A stretch of 50,205 nucleotides of DNA, taken from Amycolatopsis sp. CA-126428 (GTDB taxonomy: Bacteria > Actinomycetota > Actinomycetes > Mycobacteriales > Pseudonocardiaceae). A program made the translations under genes and the position numbers. Below, one piece after another: positions 32,043 through 41,988 of this stretch. Position 1 is the first letter of the stretch. Each line of letters begins with the position of its first letter. The notes beneath the pieces are model-generated. The model was given only the letters and a program-made list of their open reading frames with translations, did no database searches and was not told the origin of the DNA. The DNA lies in assembly GCF_002904335.1 (NCBI RefSeq), contig NZ_PPHF01000013.1, positions 1 to 50,205 of the forward strand, written 5' to 3'.

Positions 32043-33278
32043 ATGGGGGCTTTCTTCGCCGGCATCGTCGCCGACTTCGCCCAGCACTGGCCCCTCTACG
32101 TCTCGATCCCGATCGTCGCGGCGCTGATCGGCTACGGCACGAAGCTCGTGGCGATCCGGATGATGTTCCAGCCCGTGGAGTTCATCGGCGTCAAGCCGTT
32201 CCTGGGCTGGCAGGGCATCGTCCCGAAGCGCGCGGCGCGGATGGCGAGCATCGCCTGCGACACGATGACCGAGCAGCTGATCAAACCGGCCGAGGTCGTC
32301 GCGCGGCTGGACGCCGGGCGGATCGCGAAAGAGATCGAGAAGCCCCTGCTGGCGGGCGTCGAGGACATCGTCCGCGAGGTGGCGGCGCACTACCAGCCGG
32401 GGCTGTGGGAGTCCCTGCCGGTCCGGGTCCAGCGGCTGGTGATCGAGCGCGTCCAGCACGAGTCGCCGCGGATGGTCGCTGCCGTGCTCGACCTGATCAA
32501 GTCCGATGTGGACAGCGTGTTCGACCTCAAGGGCATGGTGGTCACCAGCCTGGTCAAGGACAAGCGCCTGCTGAACCGCATTTTCCAGGAGGCGGGCGCG
32601 AAGGAGTTCAAGTTCATCGCCCGCTCCGGCCTGGTCTTCGGCGGCGCGATCGGCGTCGTCCAGATGGTGGCGTGGGTGCTCTTCAAGTTTCCGCCGATCA
32701 TGCCGGTCTTCGGCCTGTTCACCGGCTGGTTCACCGACTGGCTGGCGCTGCGCATGATCTTCTACCCGATCGAGCCGCGCCGCTATTTCGGCATCCAGTG
32801 GCAGGGCCTGTTCCTGAAGCGCCGCGCGGAAGTGGCGGAGGCGTACGGGTCGTTGATCGCGAAGGAGATCATCACCCCGCACAACGTGATCGAGGCGATC
32901 CTGCACGGGCCGCTGTCGGACCGGGTGCTGGCGTTGATCCAGCGCCAGCTCGACCGCGAGCTGGGCAGCGTCGCGAAGCCGCTGCTGGTGTTCGCGGTGG
33001 GCAGCCGCAAGTACCAGGACATGAAGCTGGCGATTTCGTCCCAGATCATGTCACGCCTGCCGGAGACGATGCGCTACATCGAGGACTACGCGACGGACGC
33101 GATGGACATCCGCAACGTGCTGGTGTCGAAGATGAAGCAGCTGTCGCCGAAGGAGTTCGAGAGGCTGCTGCGCCCGGCGTTCGAGCAGGACGAGTGGATC
33201 CTGATCGCGACGGGCGCGGTGCTGGGCTTCGCGGTCGGTGAGGCTCAAGTGCTGGTCTTGGAACATCTGGCGGCGTAG
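32043..33278 (+). CDS. DUF445 family membrane protein
   Basis: A 411-residue DUF445 protein. An N-terminal membrane segment (about 17-40, with GYGTKLVAIRMMFQP) is followed by a long helical region. A second hydrophobic segment (about 198-222) runs into the repeated WFTDWLALRMIFYPIEPRRY, and a final one (about 383-400) is at the end. The motif pair TKLVAIRMMF/TDWLALRMIF shows an internal duplication. Function unknown; family members sit at the membrane. It is cotranscribed with the DUF4393 gene, 3 bases apart. Confidence 0.88.
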   Translation: MGAFFAGIVADFAQHWPLYVSIPIVAALIGYGTKLVAIRMMFQPVEFIGVKPFLGWQGIVPKRAARMASIACDTMTEQLIKPAEVVARLDAGRIAKEIEKPLLAGVEDIVREVAAHYQPGLWESLPVRVQRLVIERVQHESPRMVAAVLDLIKSDVDSVFDLKGMVVTSLVKDKRLLNRIFQEAGAKEFKFIARSGLVFGGAIGVVQMVAWVLFKFPPIMPVFGLFTGWFTDWLALRMIFYPIEPRRYFGIQWQGLFLKRRAEVAEAYGSLIAKEIITPHNVIEAILHGPLSDRVLALIQRQLDRELGSVAKPLLVFAVGSRKYQDMKLAISSQIMSRLPETMRYIEDYATDAMDIRNVLVSKMKQLSPKEFERLLRPAFEQDEWILIATGAVLGFAVGEAQVLVLEHLAA

Positions 33279-33389
33279 GGGCCGAGAGGGCGAACAAGTC
33301 CACCCGAATGGCCGTACCTGCGGACGTATCCAGCTGCTCTCCGCACGCCTCTAATCTCCGGCAGGAACGACGACGGGCGGGGGAAGCCC

Positions 33390-36300
33390 ATGGCTGAGAC
33401 ACCGGAACCCGGAAGCGCCGAGGACACACTGCCCCGGCAGGAGATCCGGCTCGCGATGACCATGGTCGGCGGCGCCAGCCTCGCCGTCTGGATGGGCGGC
33501 GTCGCGTCCGAGACGTCCCAGCTGCTCCGTGAGGCACGGAGCAGCGTGCCTGCGGGCAGCTACCGGAAGCTGACCGGCCTGCTCCGGGCGGACGTCTCGG
33601 TCGACGTCCTGACCGGGACGAGCGCCGGCGGCATCAACGCCGCCTGCCTCGGCCTCGCGGAGGCGTACGACTCCAGTCCGGCGGTCCTGCGCGACACATG
33701 GATCGAGACAGGGTCGCTGGACAAGCTGATCCGCGACCCGGCCGAGCCCGAACCGCGGTCGCTGTTCGACGGCGACCGCGTCCTGCTCGACGGGGTCCGT
33801 TGCGCGCTCGACCGGATCAAGGGGAACAGCCCGGGGCCGGCGGCGGGCACGCCCGACCTCACCGTGCTGCTCACCGGAACCATGATCGACGGCGAGAGCA
33901 CCCGGTACCAGGACGCGCTGGGCAATCTCGTGCGGGACACCGACCACCGCATGCTGTTCCGGTTCCACGGCGAGCACTGGCGATCGGGAGAGGTGCTCGG
34001 CCCGCTCGCGCTCGCCGCCCGGTCCACCGCCTCGTACCCAGGTGCGTTCGAGCTGTCCCGGGTGCCGATCCGGCCAGAGCATGCGGACGAGAAGCACCCG
34101 GACATGCAGCCGTACACCAAGCTCAGCCGCTCGCACTGGGTGACCGACGGCGGGGTGCTGCTCAACAAGCCGCTCCGCCCGGCCCTGGCGGAGATTTTCG
34201 CCCGGCCCGCCGCTGCCGACGTCCGGCGGCTGCTGCTGTACGTCGTGCCGACCGGGGAACGGGAGGCCGAGGCGAAACCCTGTGACGCCAACGACTTCCC
34301 GATGTTGACCAACACGATGGGCAAGGTCGTCACCGCGGTGATGAGTCAGTCCATCAGCGCTGAGCTCGAAGAGCTTTCCCGGCACAACGCCGGTGTGCTG
34401 CTGACCAGGGACACCCGGGTCGTCCTGGCCGGGCTCGGCCTGCGCGGTGGCGCGGAGTCGTTGATCGACAAGCAGCTTTTCCGGGCCTACCTCGAGCGGC
34501 GGACGGCCGAAGATGCGGAGGAACTGGCCGAGCTCGCCGCCTGCCGGTACGCGCAGTCCCGTGTGGACAATCCGGAGCTGCAGTGGTCGACGGGGATGTC
34601 GGCGACCCTGCGCGGCAAGGCGGCCGAGGGCCTGACGCGCGAGATAGCGCTCGGCCCGCCGGAGACGCGGATGCCGGTGGAGGCACTTCTGCCCTACCGT
34701 ACTTCGGCCCTCGCCGACGCCGTCGCGACCGGACTCCAGCTGCTCAACGCGGCCTTCCTGCTCGGCCCGGACGCGGCCGACGCGGACGTGCTCAACGAAG
34801 CCAAGGCCGAGCTGCACAAGGCGCGCAAGGCTGCTGCCCGGAAGGAAAAGCTCGACGAGTGGGTTGCGCGGCAGCCGCAGCCGCAGCCGGGCGGGTCCCT
34901 CGAGCAGTGGATCGACGTGCTGGCCCGTGGATGGGCTGCCGCCGTCGACACCGATGGTCTCACCGGGGCCTGGTCGGCCGTCGTCAAAGCGCTCCGGGCC
35001 ACGGCACCCGCCTTGCGCCGCCGGGTCGATGCGCGACCGGACGAGAACGACGTCGTGAAGACGCTGCTGAACTGGCTCGCGCTCGAAGGCGGAACCGACG
35101 ACGAAGTCGTGCAGGCGCGGTTGCTCGCTCTGCACGTCGCTGCTCGCGGGCTGCTGGCGGAGGCGCCCGCCGTCGACCAGCGAGCCGACCTCGTGCAGGT
35201 GAGCGCCGACTCGCGGACGCTGCTCGACATGGGCCGGCGGCGCTCGTGGGAGAAGCTGACGGGGATGCAGGCGGGCTACTTCGGTGGCTTCTACAAGGCT
35301 TCCTGGCGCGCGAACGACTGGATGTGGGGCCGGATCGACGGAGCGGGCTGGCTCATGCAGGTGCTCCTCGACCCGGTCCGGCTGCGGAACCTCGCCGTCC
35401 TCGCCGGCCAGGACGCGTTCCGGTCGCAGGTGCAGCAGACCTTCACGGAGATCGGCTGGTGCCCGCCACGCGAGGCGGACAACCTCAGCGCGGCGGACGT
35501 CGCCGAGCTGACCGCTCAGCTCGGCAAGGAGCTGGGCTTCCTCGGGCTCGACGGGCAGCTGGAGCCGGTCGACTACGCCGCCGAAGTGCCCGAAAGCATG
35601 CCGGTGACCGCGCTGGTCCTCGCCAGGGCGCGGCAGTCGGAGATCGCCCGGACCGAGCTACCGGTCGTGTGGCGGCATGCGTGCGAGGACGTCGCCGAGG
35701 CGAAGGCGAGTGACAAGAAGTCGAAGGCCTTCCGCACGATGGGCACACCGGACCCGGAGACCGGAGACGGGGTGTTCCCGCTGGACAGCGCCGACCGGAC
35801 GCAGCGGGTGTTCCAGACCTGCCGCGTCTCGGACGAACGGATTTCGGACGAACGTGGCACTCCGCTGCTGGTCAAGACCGTGATCAAGCTGGCGGCGGCC
35901 GGGGTCAACGCGGCCGCCGCGACCGTGCCGTCGTCGACGCCGAAGCCCGCGAAGTCGATGGTCACCGCCGTCCGTGCCACCGCCCGCAGCACCTGGCGGA
36001 TCACCAAGGGCGCGATGGCGCTGAAGACACCGGGAACCATCGCCGCCGCGGTGCTCGCTCTCGTCGCGGGCCTGCTGATGGGTGGCAACGGCAACGCGTT
36101 CGTGGGGTTCATCGGGCTGCCGGTGCTGGCCGGCGGCGTGGTCTTCGTCGTCGTCAATGTGCTGCTGATGGCGAAGAAGACACCGCTGGTCCTGCTCTAC
36201 CTGGTCGGGTTGCTCGCGGTGCTCGGCCTGGTGCTCGCCCCGTTCCTGCCGGTGCTGGCGGAGCCGTTCTTCGGCTGGCTGCGCTCGGTGGTCGACGGCT

Positions 36301-36575
36301 GGGGCCACGGCGACCGGGCGGTCGCGTGGGTCATTTTCGTGGCCGTCCTGCTGCTGCCGTGGGTCGTCCCGCCGCTGGCCGCGCTGTGGCGGCACATCCG
36401 CCCCGGCGACCGTCCGGCGGCGCCCACGGCACCGGCGAAGCCCGAGGCGCCGGCGAAACCGGCGCCGGCGGCCGAGGTCGTCCTGACGGTGCCGGCCTCC
36501 GTGACGCTCCCGGACACCGGCCCGGCGGCCCCGGACACCGGCCCGGCGGCCCCGGCTCCTGAGCGAGCGCCGTGA
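33390..36575 (+). CDS. Patatin-related protein with C-terminal membrane domain (copy 1)
   Basis: A 1061-residue protein. The N-terminal patatin lipase domain (about 17-300) has the oxyanion loop MVGGASLAVWMGG, the serine elbow GTSAGG with Ser78 and the catalytic Asp253 in VTDGG. A long helical DUF3376-type middle follows. The end has about five membrane segments (880-1010) and a Pro/Ala tail with two 21-bp repeats (PDTGPAA twice). It should hydrolyse acyl esters of membrane lipids. ATG 33390 follows GGGGGAAG. The stop overlaps copy 2 as GTGA. Confidence 0.88.
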   Translation: MAETPEPGSAEDTLPRQEIRLAMTMVGGASLAVWMGGVASETSQLLREARSSVPAGSYRKLTGLLRADVSVDVLTGTSAGGINAACLGLAEAYDSSPAVLRDTWIETGSLDKLIRDPAEPEPRSLFDGDRVLLDGVRCALDRIKGNSPGPAAGTPDLTVLLTGTMIDGESTRYQDALGNLVRDTDHRMLFRFHGEHWRSGEVLGPLALAARSTASYPGAFELSRVPIRPEHADEKHPDMQPYTKLSRSHWVTDGGVLLNKPLRPALAEIFARPAAADVRRLLLYVVPTGEREAEAKPCDANDFPMLTNTMGKVVTAVMSQSISAELEELSRHNAGVLLTRDTRVVLAGLGLRGGAESLIDKQLFRAYLERRTAEDAEELAELAACRYAQSRVDNPELQWSTGMSATLRGKAAEGLTREIALGPPETRMPVEALLPYRTSALADAVATGLQLLNAAFLLGPDAADADVLNEAKAELHKARKAAARKEKLDEWVARQPQPQPGGSLEQWIDVLARGWAAAVDTDGLTGAWSAVVKALRATAPALRRRVDARPDENDVVKTLLNWLALEGGTDDEVVQARLLALHVAARGLLAEAPAVDQRADLVQVSADSRTLLDMGRRRSWEKLTGMQAGYFGGFYKASWRANDWMWGRIDGAGWLMQVLLDPVRLRNLAVLAGQDAFRSQVQQTFTEIGWCPPREADNLSAADVAELTAQLGKELGFLGLDGQLEPVDYAAEVPESMPVTALVLARARQSEIARTELPVVWRHACEDVAEAKASDKKSKAFRTMGTPDPETGDGVFPLDSADRTQRVFQTCRVSDERISDERGTPLLVKTVIKLAAAGVNAAAATVPSSTPKPAKSMVTAVRATARSTWRITKGAMALKTPGTIAAAVLALVAGLLMGGNGNAFVGFIGLPVLAGGVVFVVVNVLLMAKKTPLVLLYLVGLLAVLGLVLAPFLPVLAEPFFGWLRSVVDGWGHGDRAVAWVIFVAVLLLPWVVPPLAALWRHIRPGDRPAAPTAPAKPEAPAKPAPAAEVVLTVPASVTLPDTGPAAPDTGPAAPAPERAP

Positions 36576-39550
36576 GTGGCGCACCGGGAACGGACGAGAC
36601 GGCGGGACCGTGGCGGCAGGAGATCCGCCTGGCGATGACGATGGTGGGCGGTGCCAGCCTCGCCATCTGGATGGGTGGCGTTGCCGCCGAGACGTCGCAG
36701 CTGCTGCGCGAGTCGCGCGGTGACGACGACCCTGGTGTGTACCGCAAGCTGCTCGACCTGCTGCGTGCCTCCGTGTCGATCGACGTGCTGACCGGAACCA
36801 GCGGCGGCGGCATCAGCGCTGCCTGCCTCGGCTTGGCGGAGGCCTACCGCTCCAAGCCGGAGGTGCTGCGGGACACCTGGATCGCGATCGGCTCGCTGGA
36901 GAACCTGTCGCGGGGCGCCGCGGATCCCCAGCCCCGATCGGTGCTCGACGGCGACCGGGTCCTGCTGGCCGGTTTGGAGCAGGCCCTGCGTCGCATCACC
37001 GCGGAAGGTACTCCGCCGGCCGCCGAACCGGACATCACCGTGCTCCTCACCGGCACGATGGTCGACGGCGAGGCGAGGCGGTTCGACGACGCGCTGGGAA
37101 ACCTCGTGCGCGACACCGAGCACCGGATGCTCTTCCGCTTCACTGGTCCGGTGTGGACTTCGGGGGTGGAGGGGCCACTGGCGCTCGCCGCTCGGTCCAC
37201 CGCTTCGTTCCCGGGTGCGTTCGAGCTGTCCCGGGTGCCGATCGGCGATGCCGGCGTCGACCTCCTGCATCCCGACATGTCGGCGTACACCGGCCTCGCG
37301 CGGTCCCACTGGCTCACCGACGGGGGGCTCCTGCTCAACATGCCGATCCGGCCGGCGCTGCGCGAGATCTTCGAGCGGCCCGCGAACGCGGACGTCCGCC
37401 GGCTCCTGCTCTACGTCGTGCCCACGGGAATACCGGAGGCGGTCGCGCTGGGGGCCGATCCGTTGAACCCGCCGCTGCTGTCGACCGCGATCGGCAAGGT
37501 CATCGCCACCGTGATGAGCCAGTCGATCAGCGCCGAGCTGGACGAGCTGACCCGGCACAACGAGGCCGTCGTCCGGGCGCGGGACTCTCGGGTGTCGCTG
37601 GCGGCCCTCGGATTGCACGGCGGTCCCGAGGCGCTGATCGGCCCGCGGCTCGCGGCTGCGTACCTGGACCGGCGGACCGCCGAGGACGCCGCCGAGCTCG
37701 TCCGGGTCGCCACCCAGCGGTTCGGCTTGTCCGCAGCGGGCAGTCCGGACCGGACTTGGGGGTCCGGCCTGTCGCGGCAGTTGCGCGCGGCCGCCGCGAC
37801 CGGGTTGGGCACTGGCATCCCGGCCGGGCCCCCGCCGGCGAGCATGACCGTGGCTGACCTCGTCGGTTACCGCACGGGCGCGCTCGAAGACGCGGTGGCG
37901 ACCGGTTTGCAGCTGATCAACGCCGGGTTCCGGCTCGGGCCGGCCCCCGGGCAGGCGAATGCGCTCAATGAAGCGCGGGCGATGCTGCACGCAGCGCGGC
38001 AGGTGGCGGCGCGGAGCGTACGGCTGGCGCAGTGGATCGTCGCCCACCGAGGGCCGGGAGCGCGCACCACCCTCGAAGCCTGGGTCGGCGAGCTGGCCGA
38101 AGAGTGGGCCGCGCTCGGCCGCTCCGCCGAGCTCGCTCGGGCCTGGCCGATGGCCGTCGCGGCGCTGCGGGTCGCGGCTCCGGCGTTGCGGGCGCTTGCA
38201 GTTGTGCAGGCGGGATCATCATCCGCCGAAACGGTCACGACGCTGCTGGACTGGCTGGCGCTGGACTCCGGCGACGACGTCGTCCAGGCTCGCCTCCTCG
38301 GTCTTCACGTGGCGCGCCGCGGTCTGCACGCCGAGCCGCCGCCGGTGGATCAGCGGCTCGACCTCGTGCAGGTCAGCGCGGACTCCCGGACGTTGCTCGA
38401 CCTGTCGCGGCCGCGCGCGGCGGACAAGCTGACCGGCCTGCAGGCGGGCTACTTCGGCGCGTTCTACAAGTCGTCGTGGCGCGCCAGCGACTGGATGTGG
38501 GGCCGGGTCGACGGCGCCGGCTGGCTGGTGCAGTGCCTGCTCGATCCGGTTCGCCTGGAGATCCTGCGTGACATCGTGGGGCCCGAGGTGTTCCGGAACG
38601 AGCTCAGGACCACGTTGAGAGACATCTGGCGCAAGCCGGATGAGCGGGACAATTGCTCGCCCGAAGAGGCCGATCAGCTGTGCCGCCAGCTGATCGGCGA
38701 GCTGGAGTTCCTCGGTCTCGACGCCGATCTGGAGCTCGTCGAGTTCGGGACCGAACGGCCGGTGAGCCTGCCGGTCACCGCGATGGTGCTGGCCAGGGCG
38801 CGCCAAGTGCAGATCGCGGCAGCCGAAATCCCGGTCGTGACGCAGCAGGCTCTGCACGACGTCAAGCACAGCGGGGCGAGCGGGACCGCGTCCGCGGCCT
38901 TCCGGTCGAAGGCGGCCCGCGTGCCCGCTGACGTGGCGACCGCTCAGCAGCTGTTCCAGGTGTGTCGGGTTTCGGCGGAGAAGCTCGCCGGCGAGCAGCA
39001 CACCCCGCTGCTGACGCGGACGCTCCTGAGCCTGGGGGCCGCCTCGGTGAACGTGGGCACCGTCGCGTTCCGGATCCCCCAGGGATGGCCCGTGAAGGTC
39101 GGCAACGCGCTACGGACCCTCTTCAAGATCATCGGGAGAATCTCCGCGAACGCGATCCGCATCGGCTCGCAGGGGCCGATCATCGCCGCCACCTTGGCCT
39201 TGCTGGCGGGGCTGGCGCTCGGGAACCACGGCGGCCTCCTGTTCGAACTGGCCGGCCTGCCGGTGCTCGCGGGCGCCGTCGTCTACCTGACGACGGCGTT
39301 GCTGACGATGGGCAGGACCTCGCGCCGGGTGTTCACGGTGCTGTTCATGCTGGCTGTGACGGCCTTGCTGCTCGCCGCTTTCCTACCCCTGCTCAGGCAG
39401 CCGTTCTTCGGCTGGCTGGGGAACGTGGTGGCGGGCTGGCAGCGCGGCGACGCTCCGGTGTGGTGGCTCGTCGTCTCCGGGGTGCTCGTGCTGCCCGCCG
39501 TCGGGTTGCCGGCGCGAAAGATCTGGCGCCGCCTGTGGCGGCTGGACTGA
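36572..39550 (+). CDS. Patatin-related protein with C-terminal membrane domain (copy 2)
   Basis: A 992-residue paralogue of the preceding gene, alike from end to end (for example LTGLQAGYFGAFYKSSWRAS against the same region of copy 1). The serine elbow is GTSGGG with Ser77, one Ala changed to Gly, and the Asp is at 250 in LTDGG. DUF3376-type middle and four or five C-terminal membrane segments are kept, but the Pro-rich tail is absent. The pair arose by tandem duplication and is translationally coupled, suggesting a hetero-oligomer. Confidence 0.87.
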   Translation: MSGAPGTDETAGPWRQEIRLAMTMVGGASLAIWMGGVAAETSQLLRESRGDDDPGVYRKLLDLLRASVSIDVLTGTSGGGISAACLGLAEAYRSKPEVLRDTWIAIGSLENLSRGAADPQPRSVLDGDRVLLAGLEQALRRITAEGTPPAAEPDITVLLTGTMVDGEARRFDDALGNLVRDTEHRMLFRFTGPVWTSGVEGPLALAARSTASFPGAFELSRVPIGDAGVDLLHPDMSAYTGLARSHWLTDGGLLLNMPIRPALREIFERPANADVRRLLLYVVPTGIPEAVALGADPLNPPLLSTAIGKVIATVMSQSISAELDELTRHNEAVVRARDSRVSLAALGLHGGPEALIGPRLAAAYLDRRTAEDAAELVRVATQRFGLSAAGSPDRTWGSGLSRQLRAAAATGLGTGIPAGPPPASMTVADLVGYRTGALEDAVATGLQLINAGFRLGPAPGQANALNEARAMLHAARQVAARSVRLAQWIVAHRGPGARTTLEAWVGELAEEWAALGRSAELARAWPMAVAALRVAAPALRALAVVQAGSSSAETVTTLLDWLALDSGDDVVQARLLGLHVARRGLHAEPPPVDQRLDLVQVSADSRTLLDLSRPRAADKLTGLQAGYFGAFYKSSWRASDWMWGRVDGAGWLVQCLLDPVRLEILRDIVGPEVFRNELRTTLRDIWRKPDERDNCSPEEADQLCRQLIGELEFLGLDADLELVEFGTERPVSLPVTAMVLARARQVQIAAAEIPVVTQQALHDVKHSGASGTASAAFRSKAARVPADVATAQQLFQVCRVSAEKLAGEQHTPLLTRTLLSLGAASVNVGTVAFRIPQGWPVKVGNALRTLFKIIGRISANAIRIGSQGPIIAATLALLAGLALGNHGGLLFELAGLPVLAGAVVYLTTALLTMGRTSRRVFTVLFMLAVTALLLAAFLPLLRQPFFGWLGNVVAGWQRGDAPVWWLVVSGVLVLPAVGLPARKIWRRLWRLD

Positions 39551-39662
39551 GCGATTTCGGCCCGTCGCCTTGCGATCACGGGCGGAAGGGTTCATGGTGC
39601 GGGTAGGTCACGAGCCGGGAGCCCGCGCCCCGAGCGCTCTCATGCCCATTAGGTGGCCGCGT

Positions 39663-39674
39663 CAAACAGGTTTG
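39663..39674. promoter_or_regulatory. CAAAC-AG-GTTTG palindrome upstream of ectA
   Basis: A 12-base AT-rich dyad stands out in a 224-bp gap (39551-39774) that otherwise holds no gene. It lies about 110 bases before ectA and 64 bases upstream of the predicted -10-to-35 region's start. It is a candidate regulator site; nothing identifies the regulator. Confidence 0.3.
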
Positions 39675-39737
39675 TGCGACTGCTCACGGGGTACTTCGCG
39701 TCCCCGCAGGTCATCGCCCGGGCCGTGAGCTGCGTCG

Positions 39738-39766
39738 CTGGCAGGCGGAAAATTCTCTGTTACGTT
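39738..39766 (+). promoter_or_regulatory. ectA: Promoter of ectABCD
   Basis: CTGGCA (39738-39743) and TACGTT (39761-39766) are 17 bases apart. The start point would fall at about 39773, two bases before the ectA ATG, and there is no Shine-Dalgarno, so the transcript is probably leaderless or nearly so. Confidence 0.5.
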
Positions 39767-39774
39767 TCCTGAGT

Positions 39775-40284
39775 ATGTCCGTAACGCACTTGATCGAATC
39801 CCCGACCAAGGCGGACGGCGCGCAGCTGTGGCGAATCGCGCGCGATTCCGCCAAGCTGGATCTCAACTCGCCGTACGCATACATGCTGTGGTGCCGCGAT
39901 TTCGCCGAGTCCTCGGTGGTCGCGCGTGAGGATGGCGAGGCGGTCGGTTTCGTCATCGCCTACCGCCGGCCGGACGAGCCGGAGTCGGCGCTCGTCTGGC
40001 AGGTCGCGGTCGACGCGTCCCAGCGGGGAAAGGGCCTGGCCGGCGCGCTGCTCGACACGCTGTACACCCGCCTGGTCGGCGAGGGGGTGCGTTACCTCGA
40101 GACCACGATCACCCCGGACAACGAGGCGTCCATCCGGCTGTTCAGCTCGTTCGCGAAGCGGTGGAACGCCGCCATGGAAACCAGTGTGCTGTTCGGGGGG
40201 GAGGATTTCCCCGACGCGGGGCACCTGCCCGAAGAGCTTTACCGCATCGGTCCGCTGACCGCACCGCCGAATCCGGGCGATTAG
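39775..40284 (+). CDS. ectA: L-2,4-diaminobutyrate acetyltransferase
   Basis: A 169-residue GNAT enzyme. Acetyl-CoA site: VAVDASQRGKGLAGALLDTL. The typical EctA start SPTKADGAQLWRIARDS and the YMLWCRDFAESSVVA stretch are present. It acetylates L-2,4-diaminobutyrate in ectoine synthesis, in the cytoplasm. ectB follows after 15 bases with AGGAGAG in front of it. Expression is expected to rise with salt, but no sensor is encoded next to it. Confidence 0.96.
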   Translation: MSVTHLIESPTKADGAQLWRIARDSAKLDLNSPYAYMLWCRDFAESSVVAREDGEAVGFVIAYRRPDEPESALVWQVAVDASQRGKGLAGALLDTLYTRLVGEGVRYLETTITPDNEASIRLFSSFAKRWNAAMETSVLFGGEDFPDAGHLPEELYRIGPLTAPPNPGD

Positions 40285-40299
40285 GAGAGAAACAACACG

Positions 40300-41553
40300 A
40301 TGAGCATCTTCGAAGAGCTCGAATCCGAAGTACGCAGCTACAGCCGCGGCTGGCCGGTCGTGTTCGACCGCGCGCAGGGCAGCTGGCTCCACGACGAAAG
40401 CGGAAAGCCCTATTTGGACTTCTTCGCCGGGGCCGGCGCGCTGAACTACGGGCACAACAACCCGCAGCTGAAGCAGGCCCTGATCGACTACATCCAGCGC
40501 GACGGCGTCACCCACGCCCTGGACATGTTCACCGTGGCCAAGCGCGACTTCCTGCAGACCTTCCGCGACAAGGTCCTCGACCCGCGCGGGTACGGCTACA
40601 AGGTCGTGTTCCCCGGGCCGGGCGGCGCGAACGCCGTCGAAGCCGCGCTGAAGCTGGCGCGCAAGGTGACCGGCCGCGAAGCGGTCATCAACTTCACCAA
40701 CGCCTTCCACGGCATGACGCTGGGCGCCCTGTCGGTCACCGGCAACTCGATGAAGCGCGGCGGCGCCGGTGTCCCGCTGGTGCACGCCACCCCGATGCCC
40801 TACGACCAGTACTTCGACGGCGCGATGCCGGACTTCCTCTACTTCGAGAAGCTCCTGCAGGACTCCGGCAGCGGGCTCAACGAGCCGGCCGCGGTGATCG
40901 TCGAAGGCGTGCAGGGCGAGGGCGGCATCAACGCCGCGCGCCTGGAGTGGCTGAAGGGTCTCGACGACCTCTGCAAGCGCCACAACATCCTGCTGATCCT
41001 CGACGACGTCCAGATGGGCTGCGGCCGCACCGGCCCGTTCTTCAGCTTCGAGGACGCCGGGATCACGCCCGACATCGTCTGCCTGTCGAAGTCCATCAGC
41101 GGTTACGGCATCCCGATGGCGCTGACGCTCATCAAGCCGGAGCTCGACGTCTGGGAGCCGGGCGAGCACAACGGCACCTTCCGCGGGATCAGCCCGGCGT
41201 TCGTCACCGCCAAGGAAGCGATCGACGTCTACTGGAGCGACGACGAGCTCGAGAAGTCGACGAAAGCGAAGGGCGAGCGCATCGCCACCGCGTTCTCCGG
41301 CCTCGTCGAGGCGTACCCGGAAGCGAACCTGCTCGCCAAGGGCCGCGGCCTGGCGCGCGGTCTCGAGTTCGCGAACGGCGACCTCGCCGGGCGCGTCTGC
41401 GCCGAGGCGTTCGCCCGCGGCCTGCTGATGGAAACCTCCGGCCCCGACGGCGAAGTCATGAAACTGCTGCCGCCGCTGACGCTGACCGACGACGAGCTGA
41501 CGCAGGGCCTGTCGATCATCGACGAGTCCGTCAAGGCCGTCCTGAAAAAGTAA
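40300..41553 (+). CDS. ectB: Diaminobutyrate-2-oxoglutarate transaminase
   Basis: A 417-residue class III aminotransferase. The PLP lysine is Lys264 in [10 protein letters not shown] and the pyridine-N aspartate Asp235 is in [26 protein letters not shown] and [16 protein letters not shown] are EctB signatures. It converts aspartate semialdehyde to L-2,4-diaminobutyrate using glutamate. Normal length. It lies between ectA and ectC with 12-15-base gaps, so a single mRNA is expected. Confidence 0.97.
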   Translation: MSIFEELESEVRSYSRGWPVVFDRAQGSWLHDESGKPYLDFFAGAGALNYGHNNPQLKQALIDYIQRDGVTHALDMFTVAKRDFLQTFRDKVLDPRGYGYKVVFPGPGGANAVEAALKLARKVTGREAVINFTNAFHGMTLGALSVTGNSMKRGGAGVPLVHATPMPYDQYFDGAMPDFLYFEKLLQDSGSGLNEPAAVIVEGVQGEGGINAARLEWLKGLDDLCKRHNILLILDDVQMGCGRTGPFFSFEDAGITPDIVCLSKSISGYGIPMALTLIKPELDVWEPGEHNGTFRGISPAFVTAKEAIDVYWSDDELEKSTKAKGERIATAFSGLVEAYPEANLLAKGRGLARGLEFANGDLAGRVCAEAFARGLLMETSGPDGEVMKLLPPLTLTDDELTQGLSIIDESVKAVLKK

Positions 41554-41565
41554 GGGAGTTCGCCC

Positions 41566-41958
41566 GTGCTCGTCCGCACACTTGACGAGATCACCGACAC
41601 CGACGCCGACATCAAGACCGAGAACTGGCGCAGCAAGCGGATCATCCTCGCCAAGGAGGGCGTCGGCTTCTCGGTGCACGAGACCACGCTCTACGCGGGG
41701 ACGGTCAACGACTTCTGGTACGCCAACCACATCGAGGCGGTGTTCATCACCTCCGGTGAGGGCGAGATCGAGGACCTGGCCACCGGCAAGGTGTACGAGC
41801 TCAAGCCCGGCACGCTGTACCTGCTCAACGACCACGACAAGCACCAGGTCCGGCCGAAGACCGAGATCAAGTGCGTGTGCGTGTTCAACCCCCCGGTGAC
41901 CGGCCGCGAGGTGCACGACGAAAACGGCGTGTACCCGCTGATCACCGAGGACGCGTAA
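41566..41958 (+). CDS. ectC: L-ectoine synthase
   Basis: A 130-residue cupin. The family start [20 protein letters not shown], metal-binding [20 protein letters not shown] and [11 protein letters not shown] are all present. It closes N-gamma-acetyl-diaminobutyrate to ectoine. GTG at 41566, with AGGGAG upstream. Length is normal. The hydroxylase gene follows after 30 bases with its own AGGAGGGG ribosome site. Confidence 0.97.
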   Translation: MLVRTLDEITDTDADIKTENWRSKRIILAKEGVGFSVHETTLYAGTVNDFWYANHIEAVFITSGEGEIEDLATGKVYELKPGTLYLLNDHDKHQVRPKTEIKCVCVFNPPVTGREVHDENGVYPLITEDA

Positions 41959-41988
41959 GCACCGGAGAGTAAACAGGAGGGGAAGCCC

